The notes: generated by a model from the sequence alone, not told the origin. Counted from the stretch's first letter, positions 7,007 through 17,138 are shown. The stretch is DNA of 64,000 nt from Pseudomonas alkylphenolica (GCF_016009175.1 NZ_JADUCM010000014.1:62001-126000), one strand, 5' to 3'. Numbers and translations: made by a program.

Positions 7007-9577
7007 ATGAAACACTACTCTTTGAATTCGGTTCCATCGATTAAAGCGCGTGGTCGAAGCCCTGCCTTTACCCCCACTCGCCTGGCGACATTAATAGCAA
7101 GCCAGATCTTGCTGGGTATGTGTGTGCAACCTGCCCTGGCAGTGGCGGAAGATTATTTTGACCCAAACGCGCTGGAAATGACTGAGCCTGGCCAGCCGGC
7201 TCTCGACCTTGGGCATTTCGCAAGCGCGAGTGGGCAACTTCCTGGTACCTACCGGGTTGATATTTATTTCAACGACAGCCAACTCGATACTCGCGAGGTA
7301 AACTTTGTCGATGTCGACGGTACGCTACAACCCGAGTTGACCGCGCAGCAATTAAAAGACATGGGTGTCAAGGTCGAAGCCTTCCCGGCGCTTCAACAGT
7401 TGCCGGAGACGCAAACCATTACCCAGTTGCAGGACTACATTCCAGACGCCTTCACCCGGTTCACCTTCGGCAAGCAACGCCTGGACATCAGCATTCCGCA
7501 AGCGGCCCTGAACGCAGAGGCCCGCGGCTATGTAGACCCCAGCAACTGGGACCAGGGGCTGACTGCAGGGCTGTTGAACTACAGCTTCAGTGGCGCCACT
7601 ACGTCACACAACAACCGTTCCGGCACCGACAGCAGCTATTACCTGAACCTGCGCAGCGGCTTGAACCTGGGTGCCTGGCGGCTGCGCAACTACTCCACCT
7701 ACAGCCAGAGCAACGACACCAGCGTCTGGAACAATGTCAACAGCTACGCCCAGCGCGATATTCACGCGTTAAAGGGCCAGTTGACCCTGGGTGACAGTTC
7801 GACACCTGGCGATGTGTTCAACAGCGTGCAATTTCGCGGGGCGCAACTGACGTCGGACGACAACATGTTTCCCGATAGCCTGAAAGGCTTTGCACCCGTG
7901 GTGCGCGGTATTGCCCAGAGCAACGCCCAGGTCACCGTGCGGCAGAACGGCTACATCATCTATCAGACCTACGTGCCGGCCGGTGCCTTTGCGATTACCG
8001 ACCTGTACCCCACTGCGTCCAGTGGCGACATGGAAATCACCATCACCGAGGCCGACGGTACCGAGCGCCGCTCCGTGCAGCCGTTTTCTGCGGTGCCCGT
8101 GATGGTGCGCGAAGGGCGCCTGAAATACGGCCTGACCGCCGGTGAATACCGTTCCTCGGCCAGCACCGCCAGCACGCCCGGCTTTGCCCAGGGCTCGGTG
8201 ATCTATGGCACGCCGGTTGACGCCACCTTGTACGGTGGCCTGCTGGTATCGGGCAACTATTCCGCCAGCAGCGTGGGTATCGGCCGTGGCTTTGGCGATT
8301 GGGGCTCTGTGTCTGCTGACGTGACCCAGTCCAAAGCCGAGTTGCGTGATGGTTCCAGACACAAAGGTCAGTCCTATCGCGCTCAGTACTCCAAGGATAT
8401 CGTAGCCACCGGCACCAGCTTTACCCTGGGCAGTTACCGTTACTCCACCAGTGGTTACTTCGACTTTCAAGAGGCCAATGAAATTGATCCTGACAATTTC
8501 AACGACTGGCGCCGTACCTATAACAAACGCAGCAGGGCACAGGTCAACGTCAGCCAGTCCCTGGGCGATAAAGGCAATTTCTATGTCAACGGCTATCAGC
8601 AGGACTTCTGGGGCAAAAAGGGCTACGAGCGCAGCGTGAGCGCCGGTTACAACGTCAACCACAACGGCATACATTACGGGGTGGACTACACCTACAGCCA
8701 GGCCCCCGCCTACGAAGGTCGCAACAGCAAGGACCAACAGCTGTCGGTTAGCGTACAGATACCGCTGGAAAAAGTGCTGCCAAGGGCCTGGGCCAGCTAC
8801 AACCTCAATACCAGCAAGCAAGGCAACACCAACCACACCGTGGGCCTGGCCGGCACCGCGTTGGCGGATGACAACCTGAGCTACAACGTGCAACAGCGCC
8901 ATGCCAGTCAGGGTGGCGGTACCAGCGGCAGTGCCAGCGCCAGCTACAAGGGCGCGCTTGGCGAAGCCCAGGCTGGCTACAACTACGACAGCAACTCGCA
9001 GCAGGTTAACTACGGGGTCAAGGGCGGAATCGTGGCCCACCCGTATGGCGTCACCTTCTCCCAGGCCCAGGGCGAAACCATTGCCTTGGTCCGTGCACCG
9101 GGTGCCGCGGATGCGAAGGTGCACAACAGCACCGGCGTACGCACCGATTCGCGTGGTTACGCCGTGGTGCCTTACGTCACCACCTATCGCAAAAACCGCG
9201 TAGCGCTGGACAGCGAAACGCTGCCAGACGATGTCGACATGGAAGTCAATACCCAGACGGTCATCCCCACCAAGGGCGCCGTGGTGCTGGCTGACTTTAA
9301 AACCCGCGTCGGCAGCCGCGTGCTGATGAGCCTTACCTATCAGGGTAAACCCGTCCCCTTTGGTGCCACTGCCACCCTCGTGCAGGAGGACGGTGCCCTG
9401 GAGAACAACGGCATCGTCGGCGCCAAGGGCGAGGTCTACCTGAGTGGCGTGCCGGATCAAGGCAAAGTGAATGTCAGCTGGGGCAATGCGAACAACCAGC
9501 AATGCCAGGCGGACTTTACCTTACCTGCGAAAGACGCCGTGCCATCGATAGCAACATTCAACGCTGCTTGCCGTTAA
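7007..9577 (+). CDS. Outer-membrane fimbrial usher
   Basis: 856 residues, FimD/PapC family. It has an unusually long signal region (to about residue 48, ending QPALAVA). An N-terminal chaperone-binding domain follows (FDPNALEMTEPGQPALDLGHF; YRVDIYFNDSQ), then a 24-strand beta-barrel with internal plug (FTFGKQRLDISIPQ; GDSSTPGDVFNSVQFRGAQL; SVIYGTPVDATLYGG). The C-terminal domains end in a Cys-containing tail (NNQQCQADFTLP..FNAACR). It forms the pore that assembles and exports the fimbria. The ATG at 7007 is preceded by GTGGAG; a GTG at 6992 would add five residues but would overlap that ribosome-binding site. The adhesin gene follows 22 bp downstream. Confidence 0.95.
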   Translation: MKHYSLNSVPSIKARGRSPAFTPTRLATLIASQILLGMCVQPALAVAEDYFDPNALEMTEPGQPALDLGHFASASGQLPGTYRVDIYFNDSQLDTREVNFVDVDGTLQPELTAQQLKDMGVKVEAFPALQQLPETQTITQLQDYIPDAFTRFTFGKQRLDISIPQAALNAEARGYVDPSNWDQGLTAGLLNYSFSGATTSHNNRSGTDSSYYLNLRSGLNLGAWRLRNYSTYSQSNDTSVWNNVNSYAQRDIHALKGQLTLGDSSTPGDVFNSVQFRGAQLTSDDNMFPDSLKGFAPVVRGIAQSNAQVTVRQNGYIIYQTYVPAGAFAITDLYPTASSGDMEITITEADGTERRSVQPFSAVPVMVREGRLKYGLTAGEYRSSASTASTPGFAQGSVIYGTPVDATLYGGLLVSGNYSASSVGIGRGFGDWGSVSADVTQSKAELRDGSRHKGQSYRAQYSKDIVATGTSFTLGSYRYSTSGYFDFQEANEIDPDNFNDWRRTYNKRSRAQVNVSQSLGDKGNFYVNGYQQDFWGKKGYERSVSAGYNVNHNGIHYGVDYTYSQAPAYEGRNSKDQQLSVSVQIPLEKVLPRAWASYNLNTSKQGNTNHTVGLAGTALADDNLSYNVQQRHASQGGGTSGSASASYKGALGEAQAGYNYDSNSQQVNYGVKGGIVAHPYGVTFSQAQGETIALVRAPGAADAKVHNSTGVRTDSRGYAVVPYVTTYRKNRVALDSETLPDDVDMEVNTQTVIPTKGAVVLADFKTRVGSRVLMSLTYQGKPVPFGATATLVQEDGALENNGIVGAKGEVYLSGVPDQGKVNVSWGNANNQQCQADFTLPAKDAVPSIATFNAACR

Positions 9578-9599
9578 GCAGGCATTGGAGATCAGTTAA

Positions 9600-10541
9600 A
9601 TGAAAAAAATTATTGTGAGTCTCGCGACTTTATCTACGGCTTTGCTTTTTTCAGCTTCAGCATGGGCCGATTGCAGTTTTGATCGTAGTTCAGGCGGAGC
9701 CATGTCATTTCCTGAGCTTACGGTAGGGAGAATTTTAAGTGAAGCGGGTCAGCCTATCGGGCACATATTCGGCGAAGTAGAGGTATCGACACCATCTTTA
9801 AAACTTAATTGCTCGGGCAGTAATAGTCTTGAAGTTTTTTATGGTGCTGGTCTGGGCAAGTCCGACACAGTGCCTAATGCTTACATAACCAGTGTTCCGG
9901 GAGTTGGTGTTATTGTTGAGATTACTGAAGGATCCGTAACCGGATTTATGTCAATTGATCAACCACTCCCCATAGGCAAAGTTAGTATAGATAAAGTCAA
10001 ATTGACTCTGGTAAAAATATCCAATGAACGGCCAGAAGGACAGCTGAATCCTACTAGTGATATCCTCTTTCACGTTCTGAATAGCTTAGGGCGTACCGAA
10101 TTTATGAGGGGGAAGCTTGGTAGTAATTACTTCAGGACCACGGCGTGTGACGTCCGCTCTACTAGGATTAATGTACCAATGGGTACCACAGATCGTGATG
10201 AATTCACCGGCGTGGGGTCCGTAACAAACCCCGTCGAATTCAGTATTCCTATGAGCTGTTTCGCCGGCACGAAGGTCAAATATAAAATTGACGCAACTCA
10301 GCTCCCCGGTGTTCCTGGCGTAATGAGTCTTAACCCAATCACTAACAGTGCTACCGGAGTGGCAATAAAGTTGACGCGAAATGATGCGCCAGTAAATTTT
10401 GGTGTTGAGACCGAAGCAGGAACAACTTCAATTAACGGCAATTTCGATGTTGAATTTAATGCTCAGTACTATCAGACCAGCCCTCGCATCAAGGCAGGCA
10501 GAGCGAACGGCACGGCCACTTTTACCATGACGTATAATTGA
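9600..10541 (+). CDS. Two-domain fimbrial tip adhesin / fimbrial protein
   Basis: 313 residues, about twice a pilin. A signal peptide (MKKIIVSLATLSTALLFSASAWA) precedes an N-terminal region (~25-180) beginning DCSFDRSSGGAMSFPEL. A pilin-like C-terminal domain follows, with Cys at TACDVRSTRINV and PMSCFAGTK and the terminal ATFTMTYN donor-strand motif. This architecture is that of FimH-like tip adhesins, which bind a host or surface receptor; the receptor cannot be predicted. The gene is clearly more AT-rich than the usher and rich in GTT, ATT and AAA codons, suggesting exchange of this adhesin by recombination. It is the last intact gene of the operon. Confidence 0.85.
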   Translation: MKKIIVSLATLSTALLFSASAWADCSFDRSSGGAMSFPELTVGRILSEAGQPIGHIFGEVEVSTPSLKLNCSGSNSLEVFYGAGLGKSDTVPNAYITSVPGVGVIVEITEGSVTGFMSIDQPLPIGKVSIDKVKLTLVKISNERPEGQLNPTSDILFHVLNSLGRTEFMRGKLGSNYFRTTACDVRSTRINVPMGTTDRDEFTGVGSVTNPVEFSIPMSCFAGTKVKYKIDATQLPGVPGVMSLNPITNSATGVAIKLTRNDAPVNFGVETEAGTTSINGNFDVEFNAQYYQTSPRIKAGRANGTATFTMTYN

Positions 10542-10543
10542 CG

Positions 10544-10636
10544 CCCTACTTTGCTGACAAGTACGTTGCTACTAACGACGCCGTGACGGCAGGTGAGGCG
10601 ATGGCTGTCGGCGACTTCACCGCTGTCTACAACTAA
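10544..10636 (+). pseudogene. 3' relic of a second fimbrial pilin gene
   Basis: Directly after the adhesin stop, the frame starting at 10544 reads PYFADKYVATNDAVTAGEAM and then AVGDFTAVYN before a TAA at 10634. This matches the C-terminus of the operon's first pilin (RYVATGATVAAGLANANADF-TIKYN). The similarity continues past the stop: CTAACGCTTAAACGTCGGGTATTAGGC versus CTAAGCCTTAACAGTCGGCTATCAACC. No start codon or N-terminal part is present. It is the tail left by a pilin duplication or by recombination that brought in the adhesin. Confidence 0.75.
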
Positions 10637-10761
10637 CGCTTAAACGTCGGGTATTAGGCAAGTTGATGCCCGGTTTCAACAACGGTTGCCTGCCCCAGCA
10701 TTTGCTCGGAACACTCAGCAAACCCGCAGAACTCAATACGTTGCTCTCCCTTCAGTCTACT

Positions 10762-10789
10762 CCAAAGGAGTACATTTGTACTCCTTTGG
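10762..10789. terminator. Perfect 12-bp hairpin in the fimbrial-acnB gap
   Basis: CCAAAGGAGTAC-ATTT-GTACTCCTTTGG is a perfect 12-bp stem with a 4-nt loop, 125 bp after the pilin relic. It lacks a T-run, so it could be a transcript-end hairpin or an operator. The rest of the 457-bp gap 10637-11093 shows no gene. It holds a short dyad, CGACAAT...ATTGTCG, near 10911-10932, and must contain the acnB promoter; I could not place its boxes. Confidence 0.45.
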
Positions 10790-11093
10790 CGATGCACACT
10801 ACTCTCCGCCATTTGTCGACAGTCGACTTCGCCAAACAGCCCCGTTCAATCGACAGCCCCCAAACAGAGCCTTCAGCCCCCCTGCAAACGGATAGATCAC
10901 AGCAATGTGTCGACAATCCTGTTGTATTGTCGCTTTCTATCCTTTAGATTTCGCGCATTGCTTGCCAATGTGTCAACAAAACAGATTTCAGCAGGGGCAG
11001 GCGGTTTTTGGTGGTCTTGTCAGTGGTCACTCTCAAGTGCCAAGCACCTGCCCCTGCTTTTTACATACCGTACGCCCCTGCAGGAGATCACCC

Positions 11094-13694
11094 GTGCTCG
11101 AAGCCTATGCCCGCCACCTACAAGCGCGCGCCGAAGAAGGCCTGCCGCCCCTCGCACTCAACGCCGAACAAACCGCAGGCCTGGTCGAGCTGCTGAAGAA
11201 TCCCCCTGCTGGCGAAGAAGCAACCCTCGTCGAGCTGATCACCAACCGCGTGCCGCCAGGCGTGGACGAAGCCGCCTACGTCAAGGCCGGTTTCCTCTCG
11301 GCTGTCGCCAAGGGCGAAGCCACTTCCCCGCTGATCGACAAGAAGCGCGCGGTAGAGCTGCTGGGCACCATGCAGGGCGGCTACAACATCGCCACCCTGG
11401 TTGAACTGCTGGATGACGCCGAGCTGGCGGCCGTTGCCGCCGAGCAACTGAAGCACACCCTGCTGATGTTCGACGCGTTCCACGACGTTGCCGAAAAAGC
11501 CAAGGCCGGCAATGCCTACGCCAAGGCCGTGCTGGAATCCTGGGCTGCCGGCGAATGGTTCACCGCCCGCCCGGCGATCGAAGAGAAGTACAGCCTGACC
11601 GTGTTCAAGGTTCCGGGCGAAACCAATACCGACGACCTGTCCCCTGCCCCGGACGCCTGGTCGCGCCCGGACATCCCGCTGCACGCCGTGGCCATGCTGA
11701 AAATGGCCCGTGACGGCATCGTGCCTGAGCAACCAGGCGCCGTCGGCCCGCTCAAGCAGATCGAAGCCGTCAAAGCCAAAGGCTTCCCGGTCGCCTACGT
11801 CGGTGACGTGGTCGGTACCGGTTCCTCGCGTAAATCCGCAACCAACTCGGTGCTGTGGTTCTTCGGCGACGATATTCCGTACGTGCCGAACAAGCGCGCC
11901 GGGGGCTTCTGCTTCGGCAACAAGATCGCGCCGATCTTCTACAACACCATGGAAGACGCTGGCGCCCTGCCGATCGAGTTCGACGTGTCGAACCTGAACA
12001 TGGGCGACGTGATCGATGTGTACCCGCACGCCGGTAAAGTCTGCAAGCACGGCAGCGACGAGGTCATCGCCACCTTCGGCCTGAAAACCCCGGTGCTGCT
12101 CGACGAAGTCCGCGCAGGCGGCCGTATTCCGCTGATCGTCGGCCGTGGCCTGACCGAAAAAGCCCGTACCGAACTGGGCCTGCCAGCGTCCGACCTGTTC
12201 AAGAAACCGGAGCAGCCTGCCGACACCGGCAAGGGCTACAGCCTGGCGCAGAAAATGGTCGGTAAAGCCTGCGGTGTCACCGGCGTACGCCCTGGCACCT
12301 ACTGCGAACCGAAGATGACCACCGTCGGTTCCCAGGACACCACCGGGCCGATGACCCGTGACGAGCTGAAAGACCTGGCGTGCCTGGGCTTCTCTGCCGA
12401 CCTGGTGATGCAGTCGTTCTGCCACACCGCGGCCTATCCAAAGCCTGTGGATGTGACCACCCACCACACCCTGCCGGACTTCATCCGCACCCGCGGCGGC
12501 GTGTCCCTGAAGGTGGGCGACGGCATCATCCACAGCTGGCTGAACCGCATGCTGCTGCCGGACACCGTCGGCACCGGTGGTGACTCGCACACGCGCTTCC
12601 CGCTCGGCATTTCGTTCCCGGCCGGTTCCGGCCTGATCGCCTTCGCCGCCGCCACCGGCGTCATGCCGCTGGACATGCCGGAGTCGGTACTGGTGCGCTT
12701 CAAGGGCAAGCTGCAACCGGGCATCACCCTGCGCGACCTGGTTCATGCCATTCCTTATTACGCGATCCAGCAGGGCCTGCTGACCGTCGAGAAGAAAGGC
12801 AAGATCAACGCCTTCTCCGGTCGCATCCTGGAAATCGAAGGCCTGGACGAGCTGACCGTCGAGCAAGCGTTCGAACTGTCGGACGCCTCGGCCGAACGCT
12901 CCGCTGCCGGTTGCACCATCAAGCTGCCGGAAAAGGCCATTGCCGAGTACCTGCGCTCGAACATCACCCTGCTGCGCTGGATGATCAGTGAAGGCTACGG
13001 CGACCCGCGCACCCTGGAGCGCCGCGCTCAAGCGATGGAAGCCTGGCTGGCCAACCCGGTGCTGCTGGAAGCCGACAAGGATGCCGAATACGCCGAGGTC
13101 ATCGAGATCGACCTCGCCGACATCAAAGAGCCTGTACTGTGCGCGCCGAACGACCCGGACGACGCGCGGCTGCTGTCGACCGTTCAGGGTCAGAAGATCG
13201 ACGAGGTGTTCATCGGTTCGTGCATGACCAACATCGGTCACTTCCGCGCTGCCGGCAAGCTGCTGGAAAAGGTCAAAGGCTCGCTGCCGACCCGCCTGTG
13301 GCTGGCGCCGCCGACCAAGATGGATGCCCATCAGCTGACCGAAGAAGGCTACTACGGTATCTACGGCCGGGCCGGCGCGCGCATGGAAATGCCAGGCTGC
13401 TCGCTGTGCATGGGTAACCAGGCACGTGTGGCGGCGAACTCGACGGTGGTGTCGACCTCGACCCGCAACTTCCCCAACCGTCTGGGCGATGGTGCCAACG
13501 TGTACCTGGCCTCGGCCGAGCTGGCTGCCGTTGCCTCGATCCTGGGCAAGCTGCCAACCGGCGAAGAGTACATGGCCTACGCGAAGAACATCGACAGCAT
13601 GGCGGCCGACGTTTACCGCTACCTGAGCTTCGACCAGATCGCCGAGTTCCGTGAAGCGGCCGAAAGCGCCAGGATTGCGGTGGTTCAGGCGTAA
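11094..13694 (+). CDS. acnB: Aconitate hydratase B (bifunctional aconitase / 2-methylisocitrate dehydratase)
   Basis: 866 residues, the usual AcnB length. The start is GTG at 11094 ([20 protein letters not shown]), with CAGGAG 7 nt upstream. AcnB-type domain order is visible: the HEAT-like N-terminal domain, the swivel domain ([36 protein letters not shown]), then the catalytic domains. The 4Fe-4S cluster cysteines lie in [11 protein letters not shown] and the CSLCMGNQ segment, with [13 protein letters not shown] between them. The enzyme interconverts citrate and isocitrate in the TCA cycle and can also act in the methylcitrate pathway. It converges with and overlaps by 10 bp the ParA-like gene, whose coding end also contains the acnB terminator. 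Confidence 0.98.
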   Translation: MLEAYARHLQARAEEGLPPLALNAEQTAGLVELLKNPPAGEEATLVELITNRVPPGVDEAAYVKAGFLSAVAKGEATSPLIDKKRAVELLGTMQGGYNIATLVELLDDAELAAVAAEQLKHTLLMFDAFHDVAEKAKAGNAYAKAVLESWAAGEWFTARPAIEEKYSLTVFKVPGETNTDDLSPAPDAWSRPDIPLHAVAMLKMARDGIVPEQPGAVGPLKQIEAVKAKGFPVAYVGDVVGTGSSRKSATNSVLWFFGDDIPYVPNKRAGGFCFGNKIAPIFYNTMEDAGALPIEFDVSNLNMGDVIDVYPHAGKVCKHGSDEVIATFGLKTPVLLDEVRAGGRIPLIVGRGLTEKARTELGLPASDLFKKPEQPADTGKGYSLAQKMVGKACGVTGVRPGTYCEPKMTTVGSQDTTGPMTRDELKDLACLGFSADLVMQSFCHTAAYPKPVDVTTHHTLPDFIRTRGGVSLKVGDGIIHSWLNRMLLPDTVGTGGDSHTRFPLGISFPAGSGLIAFAAATGVMPLDMPESVLVRFKGKLQPGITLRDLVHAIPYYAIQQGLLTVEKKGKINAFSGRILEIEGLDELTVEQAFELSDASAERSAAGCTIKLPEKAIAEYLRSNITLLRWMISEGYGDPRTLERRAQAMEAWLANPVLLEADKDAEYAEVIEIDLADIKEPVLCAPNDPDDARLLSTVQGQKIDEVFIGSCMTNIGHFRAAGKLLEKVKGSLPTRLWLAPPTKMDAHQLTEEGYYGIYGRAGARMEMPGCSLCMGNQARVAANSTVVSTSTRNFPNRLGDGANVYLASAELAAVASILGKLPTGEEYMAYAKNIDSMAADVYRYLSFDQIAEFREAAESARIAVVQA

Positions 13695-14578
13695 TTCGTA
13701 AAGCGTTGCCCTTGCAAAGCGCCGACAAGACTGTCGGCGCTTTTTTTATGAGCGCGCGCCAGCGAATACAGCGTCCCGTATCGATCCAGGTTCAGCGAGT
13801 GCGTCGATAAAGCGCCTTGCTCGAGCACATCCAGCAAGTCTGCAAACTCCAACGAAAGCTTGTGTTGTGGGGCCAGGTAAACAATCGGTACGGAGACTTC
13901 ATGAGACTCGCGCATCTTGATGGAACTGCTCAGGTAGGCCGGCAGCACGGGGTACCCTTCTTCACGCAGCGATTCGATCAGCGCGTGGTGCAAGGTGGTG
14001 CGGCTGAACTGATTGACCACGATGCCTTCTACCTGCAACGACGCGTTGTGATCCTGGCGAAGTTCATCCACCTGGGCGATTACCCGGCGCAGCGCCTGTA
14101 AAGAAAAACTGTCGCAGTCGAATGGAATCAGCAGGCTTTGGGCAGCAATCAAGGCGCTGAACGTGTAGAAGTTCAGCGAAGGTGGCGTATCGATATAGAT
14201 GCGGTCGTAGTCAGCGGACAGTTCCACCAGCAGCTTTCGCAGTTTGTTGACTTTGAATTTGCTCTCAAGCTTCGATTGCAAGTCCGCGAGGTCAGGACAC
14301 GCGGTGACCAGGTGAAGGTTGTCGTACGCGGTTTCGGTGATCGCAACACGGCTGTTCTTGCTGATGGGCCCGCTTGAAAGGGTCTGCCGGAAAAAATCGG
14401 CAATGCCCGAGGGAATCGCGCTTGCGGTCAAACCGGTGAGGTAGTGAGTCGAGTTCGCCTGGGGGTCAAGATCGACCAACAAAGTGCGGTAGCCTTCGGC
14501 AGCGCTGACAGCGGCCAGGTTGCAGGCGATGCTGGATTTGCCAACGCCTCCCTTCTGATTGAATACGACACGACGCAT
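13685..14578 (-). CDS. ParA-family Walker ATPase
   Basis: 297 residues. The deviant Walker A motif of ParA/MinD/Soj proteins is at the N-terminus ([20 protein letters not shown]), with [12 protein letters not shown] (Walker A' region) and [12 protein letters not shown] (Walker B) following. These ATPases position DNA or protein cargo on the nucleoid. No ParB or centromere-like repeats are seen nearby, so it is an orphan of the kind often found beside acnB in Pseudomonas rather than a plasmid partition gene (context from recall). Its last ~20 codons overlap the acnB terminator. The ATG at 14578 opens directly into the beta-strand before the P-loop. Confidence 0.9.
   Translation of the reverse strand: MRRVVFNQKGGVGKSSIACNLAAVSAAEGYRTLLVDLDPQANSTHYLTGLTASAIPSGIADFFRQTLSSGPISKNSRVAITETAYDNLHLVTACPDLADLQSKLESKFKVNKLRKLLVELSADYDRIYIDTPPSLNFYTFSALIAAQSLLIPFDCDSFSLQALRRVIAQVDELRQDHNASLQVEGIVVNQFSRTTLHHALIESLREEGYPVLPAYLSSSIKMRESHEVSVPIVYLAPQHKLSLEFADLLDVLEQGALSTHSLNLDRYGTLYSLARAHKKSADSLVGALQGQRFTNYA
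13716..13747 (+). terminator. Rho-independent terminator of acnB, inside the ParA-like coding end
   Basis: AAAGCGCCGACA-AGAC-TGTCGGCGCTTT is a perfect 12-bp stem followed by a T-run (through 13747). It lies 22 bp after the acnB stop, yet within the last codons of the convergent ParA-like gene, where it encodes [10 protein letters not shown] on the minus strand. Confidence 0.85.
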
Positions 14579-14738
14579 AAGGCATGAAGTCCAAAACGGC
14601 TGTGGCCGACTAAAGAAGATGAAGAAATCAGGTCAATGATATGACCGATATGTTTCACTTTTAAGACGATTGGATCCACTTACCATAGCCGTGAACGTCA
14701 GGTTGTCCAACCCACAGGTAGCCGCTGCTGAAGCGGTG

Positions 14739-15758
14739 TCAATACTCGGCACGCTTGCGAAAGGCCCAACGCCCCACCAGCACGGTAAAGGTCGCTACCA
14801 AAGCAACCAGCACCCAAAAACCGTGAGGGTCATCGGCCAAGGGAATACCGCCGACGTTCATGCCGAAGAAGCCCGCGATAATGTTGATGGGCAATGCCAG
14901 GACGGTGACCACGGTGAGGGTGAACAGCGTGCGGTTGCTCTGCTCGTTGAGCTTGGCGGCGACCTCTTCCTGCAGCAGCTTGATGCGCTCGCCCAAGGCC
15001 ACAAGGTCGCTGATGATCAGCGAGAACTCTTCGGTGGCCGCACGCAGCTGGCGCATGTCCTGCTCCTGCAGCCATTCCGGTGGCCGGTTAAGCAACCGCA
15101 GCAACGAGCCCGGCTCCAGCGCCAGCAACCGCTGCAGCCGCACCAGCACGCGGCGCATGGCACTCAGCTCTGCGCGGTTGTCACTCAGGCGCTGCGACAG
15201 CAACTGGTCCTCGATGCGGTCAACGCTCATGCTGGTTTCCCGCACGATCTGCGTCAGCAGGTCGCCCTGGTCGCGCAACAGATGAACCAGCAACTCCAGG
15301 GGTGAATGAAACAGTTCGCCCAGCTTCACCGAAGAGCGCAGTTTGTCCACCGAATGCAGGGGCTGCAGCCGGGCGCTGACCAACAGGTGGTTACTGGCGC
15401 ACGCCCACAGGGTCGAGACATCCGACGAGATCATGCCGAAGTTGAACACCACATCGTTGACCACCGCCAACAGGGCGCTGTCCACGTACTCGATGCGTGT
15501 CGAACGCGAGCCTTCGCGAAGGGTTTCGAAAAATGATTGCGGCAATCCCAAATGGGATTTCATCCAGCGCTCGCACGCGGCGTGGGCAAGGTTGAGGTGC
15601 AGCCAGAGGAATTCATCCGGATCGCGAGGCGCTGCCATCCATCGCAGGGCTTGCGCCGAGTCGATTTCCCGGCCGGGCTCACCCGCGCGGAAGACAAAAC
15701 CATACAACAGACCGTAGAGGTCATGCTCCTGGTGAGCGGGGTAACCGGTAAGGCTCAT
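14739..15758 (-). CDS. zntB: Zinc transporter ZntB (CorA family)
   Basis: 339 residues. A large cytoplasmic N-terminal domain is followed by two C-terminal membrane helices with the CorA-family signature GMN at the end of the first (IIAGFFGMNVGGIPLADDPHG). The GMNVGGIP form and the short final RKRAEY tail are typical of ZntB, which moves Zn2+ across the inner membrane in pentamers. I chose the ATG at 15758 (MSLTGYPAHQEHD), which has a GAG 8 nt upstream; the ATG at 15770 adds four residues but lacks a ribosome-binding site. A 160-bp gap separates it from the ParA-like gene. Confidence 0.9.
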   Translation of the reverse strand: MSLTGYPAHQEHDLYGLLYGFVFRAGEPGREIDSAQALRWMAAPRDPDEFLWLHLNLAHAACERWMKSHLGLPQSFFETLREGSRSTRIEYVDSALLAVVNDVVFNFGMISSDVSTLWACASNHLLVSARLQPLHSVDKLRSSVKLGELFHSPLELLVHLLRDQGDLLTQIVRETSMSVDRIEDQLLSQRLSDNRAELSAMRRVLVRLQRLLALEPGSLLRLLNRPPEWLQEQDMRQLRAATEEFSLIISDLVALGERIKLLQEEVAAKLNEQSNRTLFTLTVVTVLALPINIIAGFFGMNVGGIPLADDPHGFWVLVALVATFTVLVGRWAFRKRAEY

Positions 15759-15870
15759 ACGGGCTCGCATTCAACGGGTAAGTCGATGTTGCGCGCGGCA
15801 AATGAAACTTCAATGACAGCCCGCAGCCCCAATGCCGATCAGTTAGGCCCAAGGGGGCGCGCGCGCCACC

Positions 15871-15959
15871 TGTAGGAGCCAGGCTTGCCGGCGAACCAGG
15901 CGCTGCGATTGAGCTGCTACACCGCGTCATCGTTCTTCGCGGGCAAGCCTCGCTCCTAC
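15871..15959. repeat. Pseudomonas REP element pair
   Basis: TGTAGGAGCCAGGCTTGCCGGCGAA and the inverted partner CTTCGCGGGCAAGCCTCGCTCCTAC face each other about 65 bp apart. This is the standard P. putida-type REP doublet. It lies in the 385-bp gap 15771-16155, which has no gene; the right part of that gap holds the Pho box. Confidence 0.9.
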
Positions 15960-16092
15960 GGGTGGGGCAGACGTTGCCTGCGATGGGCTGCAGAGCAGCC
16001 CTAATTACAAGCGTTGAGGCTTAACTGACTGGCATTAGCCCGCAGCCCTCACTCCCTCCCGCCCTCAGGCGCCCGCAAACAGGGCTCAGCCG

Positions 16093-16110
16093 CTGTCACC
16101 GGGCTGCCAC
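16093..16110 (+). promoter_or_regulatory. Pho box upstream of ppk2
   Basis: CTGTCAC-CGGG-CTGCCAC matches the PhoB-box consensus CTGTCAT-N4-CTGTCAT in 11 of 14 fixed positions. A -10-like TAACAT at 16121 sits 10 bp after it, the spacing normal for PhoB-activated promoters. The ppk2 start is at 16156. Confidence 0.65.
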
Positions 16111-16155
16111 AGTACAGTCGTAACATTTCCTTACACCACCTGCAGAGGCGCGCCA

Positions 16156-17073
16156 ATGATCTTCACCAACGACGTGCTGGTCCAGCGGATTCATCGTGAG
16201 CTGATCGATCACGGCGACGAGGAGCTCGAGCTGGAACTCAGCGAAGATGCCAGCCATTGGGATGAGCTGTTCGATCATGACCTCCCGGACTCCCCGGAGA
16301 AAGAAGCCCGGCGCCGCTACTTTCGCGAGCTGTTCCGCTTGCAGGGTGAACTGGTAAAGCTGCAGAGCTGGGTGGTCAAGACCGGCCACAAAGTCGTGAT
16401 CCTGTTCGAGGGCCGCGATGCCGCAGGCAAAGGCGGTGTAATCAAACGCATCACCCAGCGCCTCAATCCGCGCGTTTGCCGGGTCGCCGCGCTGCCTGCA
16501 CCGAACGACCGGGAACGTACCCAGTGGTATTTCCAGCGCTACGTGCCTTATCTGCCGGCTGCGGGCGAGATCGTCCTGTTCGACCGCAGCTGGTACAACC
16601 GCGCCGGTGTCGAGCGGGTGATGGGCTTTTGCAACGATGATCAGTACGAAGAGTTCTTTCGTACCGTCCCGGAGTTCGAACGGATGCTGGTGCGCTCCGG
16701 CATTCAGCTGATCAAGTACTGGTTTTCGATCTCCGACCAGGAGCAGCACCTGCGGTTTCTCAGCCGCATTCACGACCCGCTCAAACAATGGAAGCTCAGC
16801 CCCATGGACCTGGAGTCGCGGCGCCGTTGGGAGGCCTACACCAAAGCCAAGGAAGTCATGCTCGAACGCACCCACATCCAGGAAGCCCCCTGGTGGGTGG
16901 TGCAGGCCGACGACAAAAAAGCGGCGCGCCTCAACTGTATCCACCACCTGCTTGAACAGATGCCGTACGAGGAAGTCGAGCAACCGCGGGTGGAGCTGCC
17001 TTCGCGCATGCGTCACAAGGACTACGCCCGCACGCCCACGCCGCCGGAGCTGATCGTCCCTGAAGTGTACTGA
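16156..17073 (+). CDS. ppk2: Polyphosphate kinase 2 (PPK2) family protein
   Basis: 305 residues. Walker A GRDAAGKGG is at residues 86-94 and Walker B is in EIVLFDRSWYNRAGVERVMG. The PPK2 hallmarks LPAPNDRERTQWYFQRYVPY and IKYWFSISDQEQHLRF are present in order. PPK2 enzymes use polyphosphate to phosphorylate nucleotides (ADP or GDP, or nucleoside monophosphates), or run the reverse reaction. The ~55-residue N-terminal acidic extension is seen in the single-domain class I enzymes. The Pho box upstream and the phosphate transporter gene 65 bp downstream place it in phosphate homeostasis. Which nucleotide is preferred cannot be told from the sequence. Confidence 0.95.
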   Translation: MIFTNDVLVQRIHRELIDHGDEELELELSEDASHWDELFDHDLPDSPEKEARRRYFRELFRLQGELVKLQSWVVKTGHKVVILFEGRDAAGKGGVIKRITQRLNPRVCRVAALPAPNDRERTQWYFQRYVPYLPAAGEIVLFDRSWYNRAGVERVMGFCNDDQYEEFFRTVPEFERMLVRSGIQLIKYWFSISDQEQHLRFLSRIHDPLKQWKLSPMDLESRRRWEAYTKAKEVMLERTHIQEAPWWVVQADDKKAARLNCIHHLLEQMPYEEVEQPRVELPSRMRHKDYARTPTPPELIVPEVY

Positions 17074-17138
17074 GCCGGACTGGACGCCCCCAATGCCGTC
17101 GACCGTTGGCGGTTATATCCCCACATCGGAATCTCGCT

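Noticed and set aside
7769..9502. 577-codon minus-strand frame opposite the usher
   Set aside because: Composition (Gly/Val/Ala/His-rich, no motif) is that of an antisense shadow; the usher on the plus strand is unmistakable.
11118..13331. 737-codon minus-strand frame opposite acnB
   Set aside because: Antisense shadow of a highly conserved gene; no ribosome-binding site or domain.
13685..14578. Plasmid or ICE partition locus at the ParA-like gene
   Set aside because: No ParB, iterons, integrase or att-like repeats are nearby; it sits beside acnB in core-like DNA.
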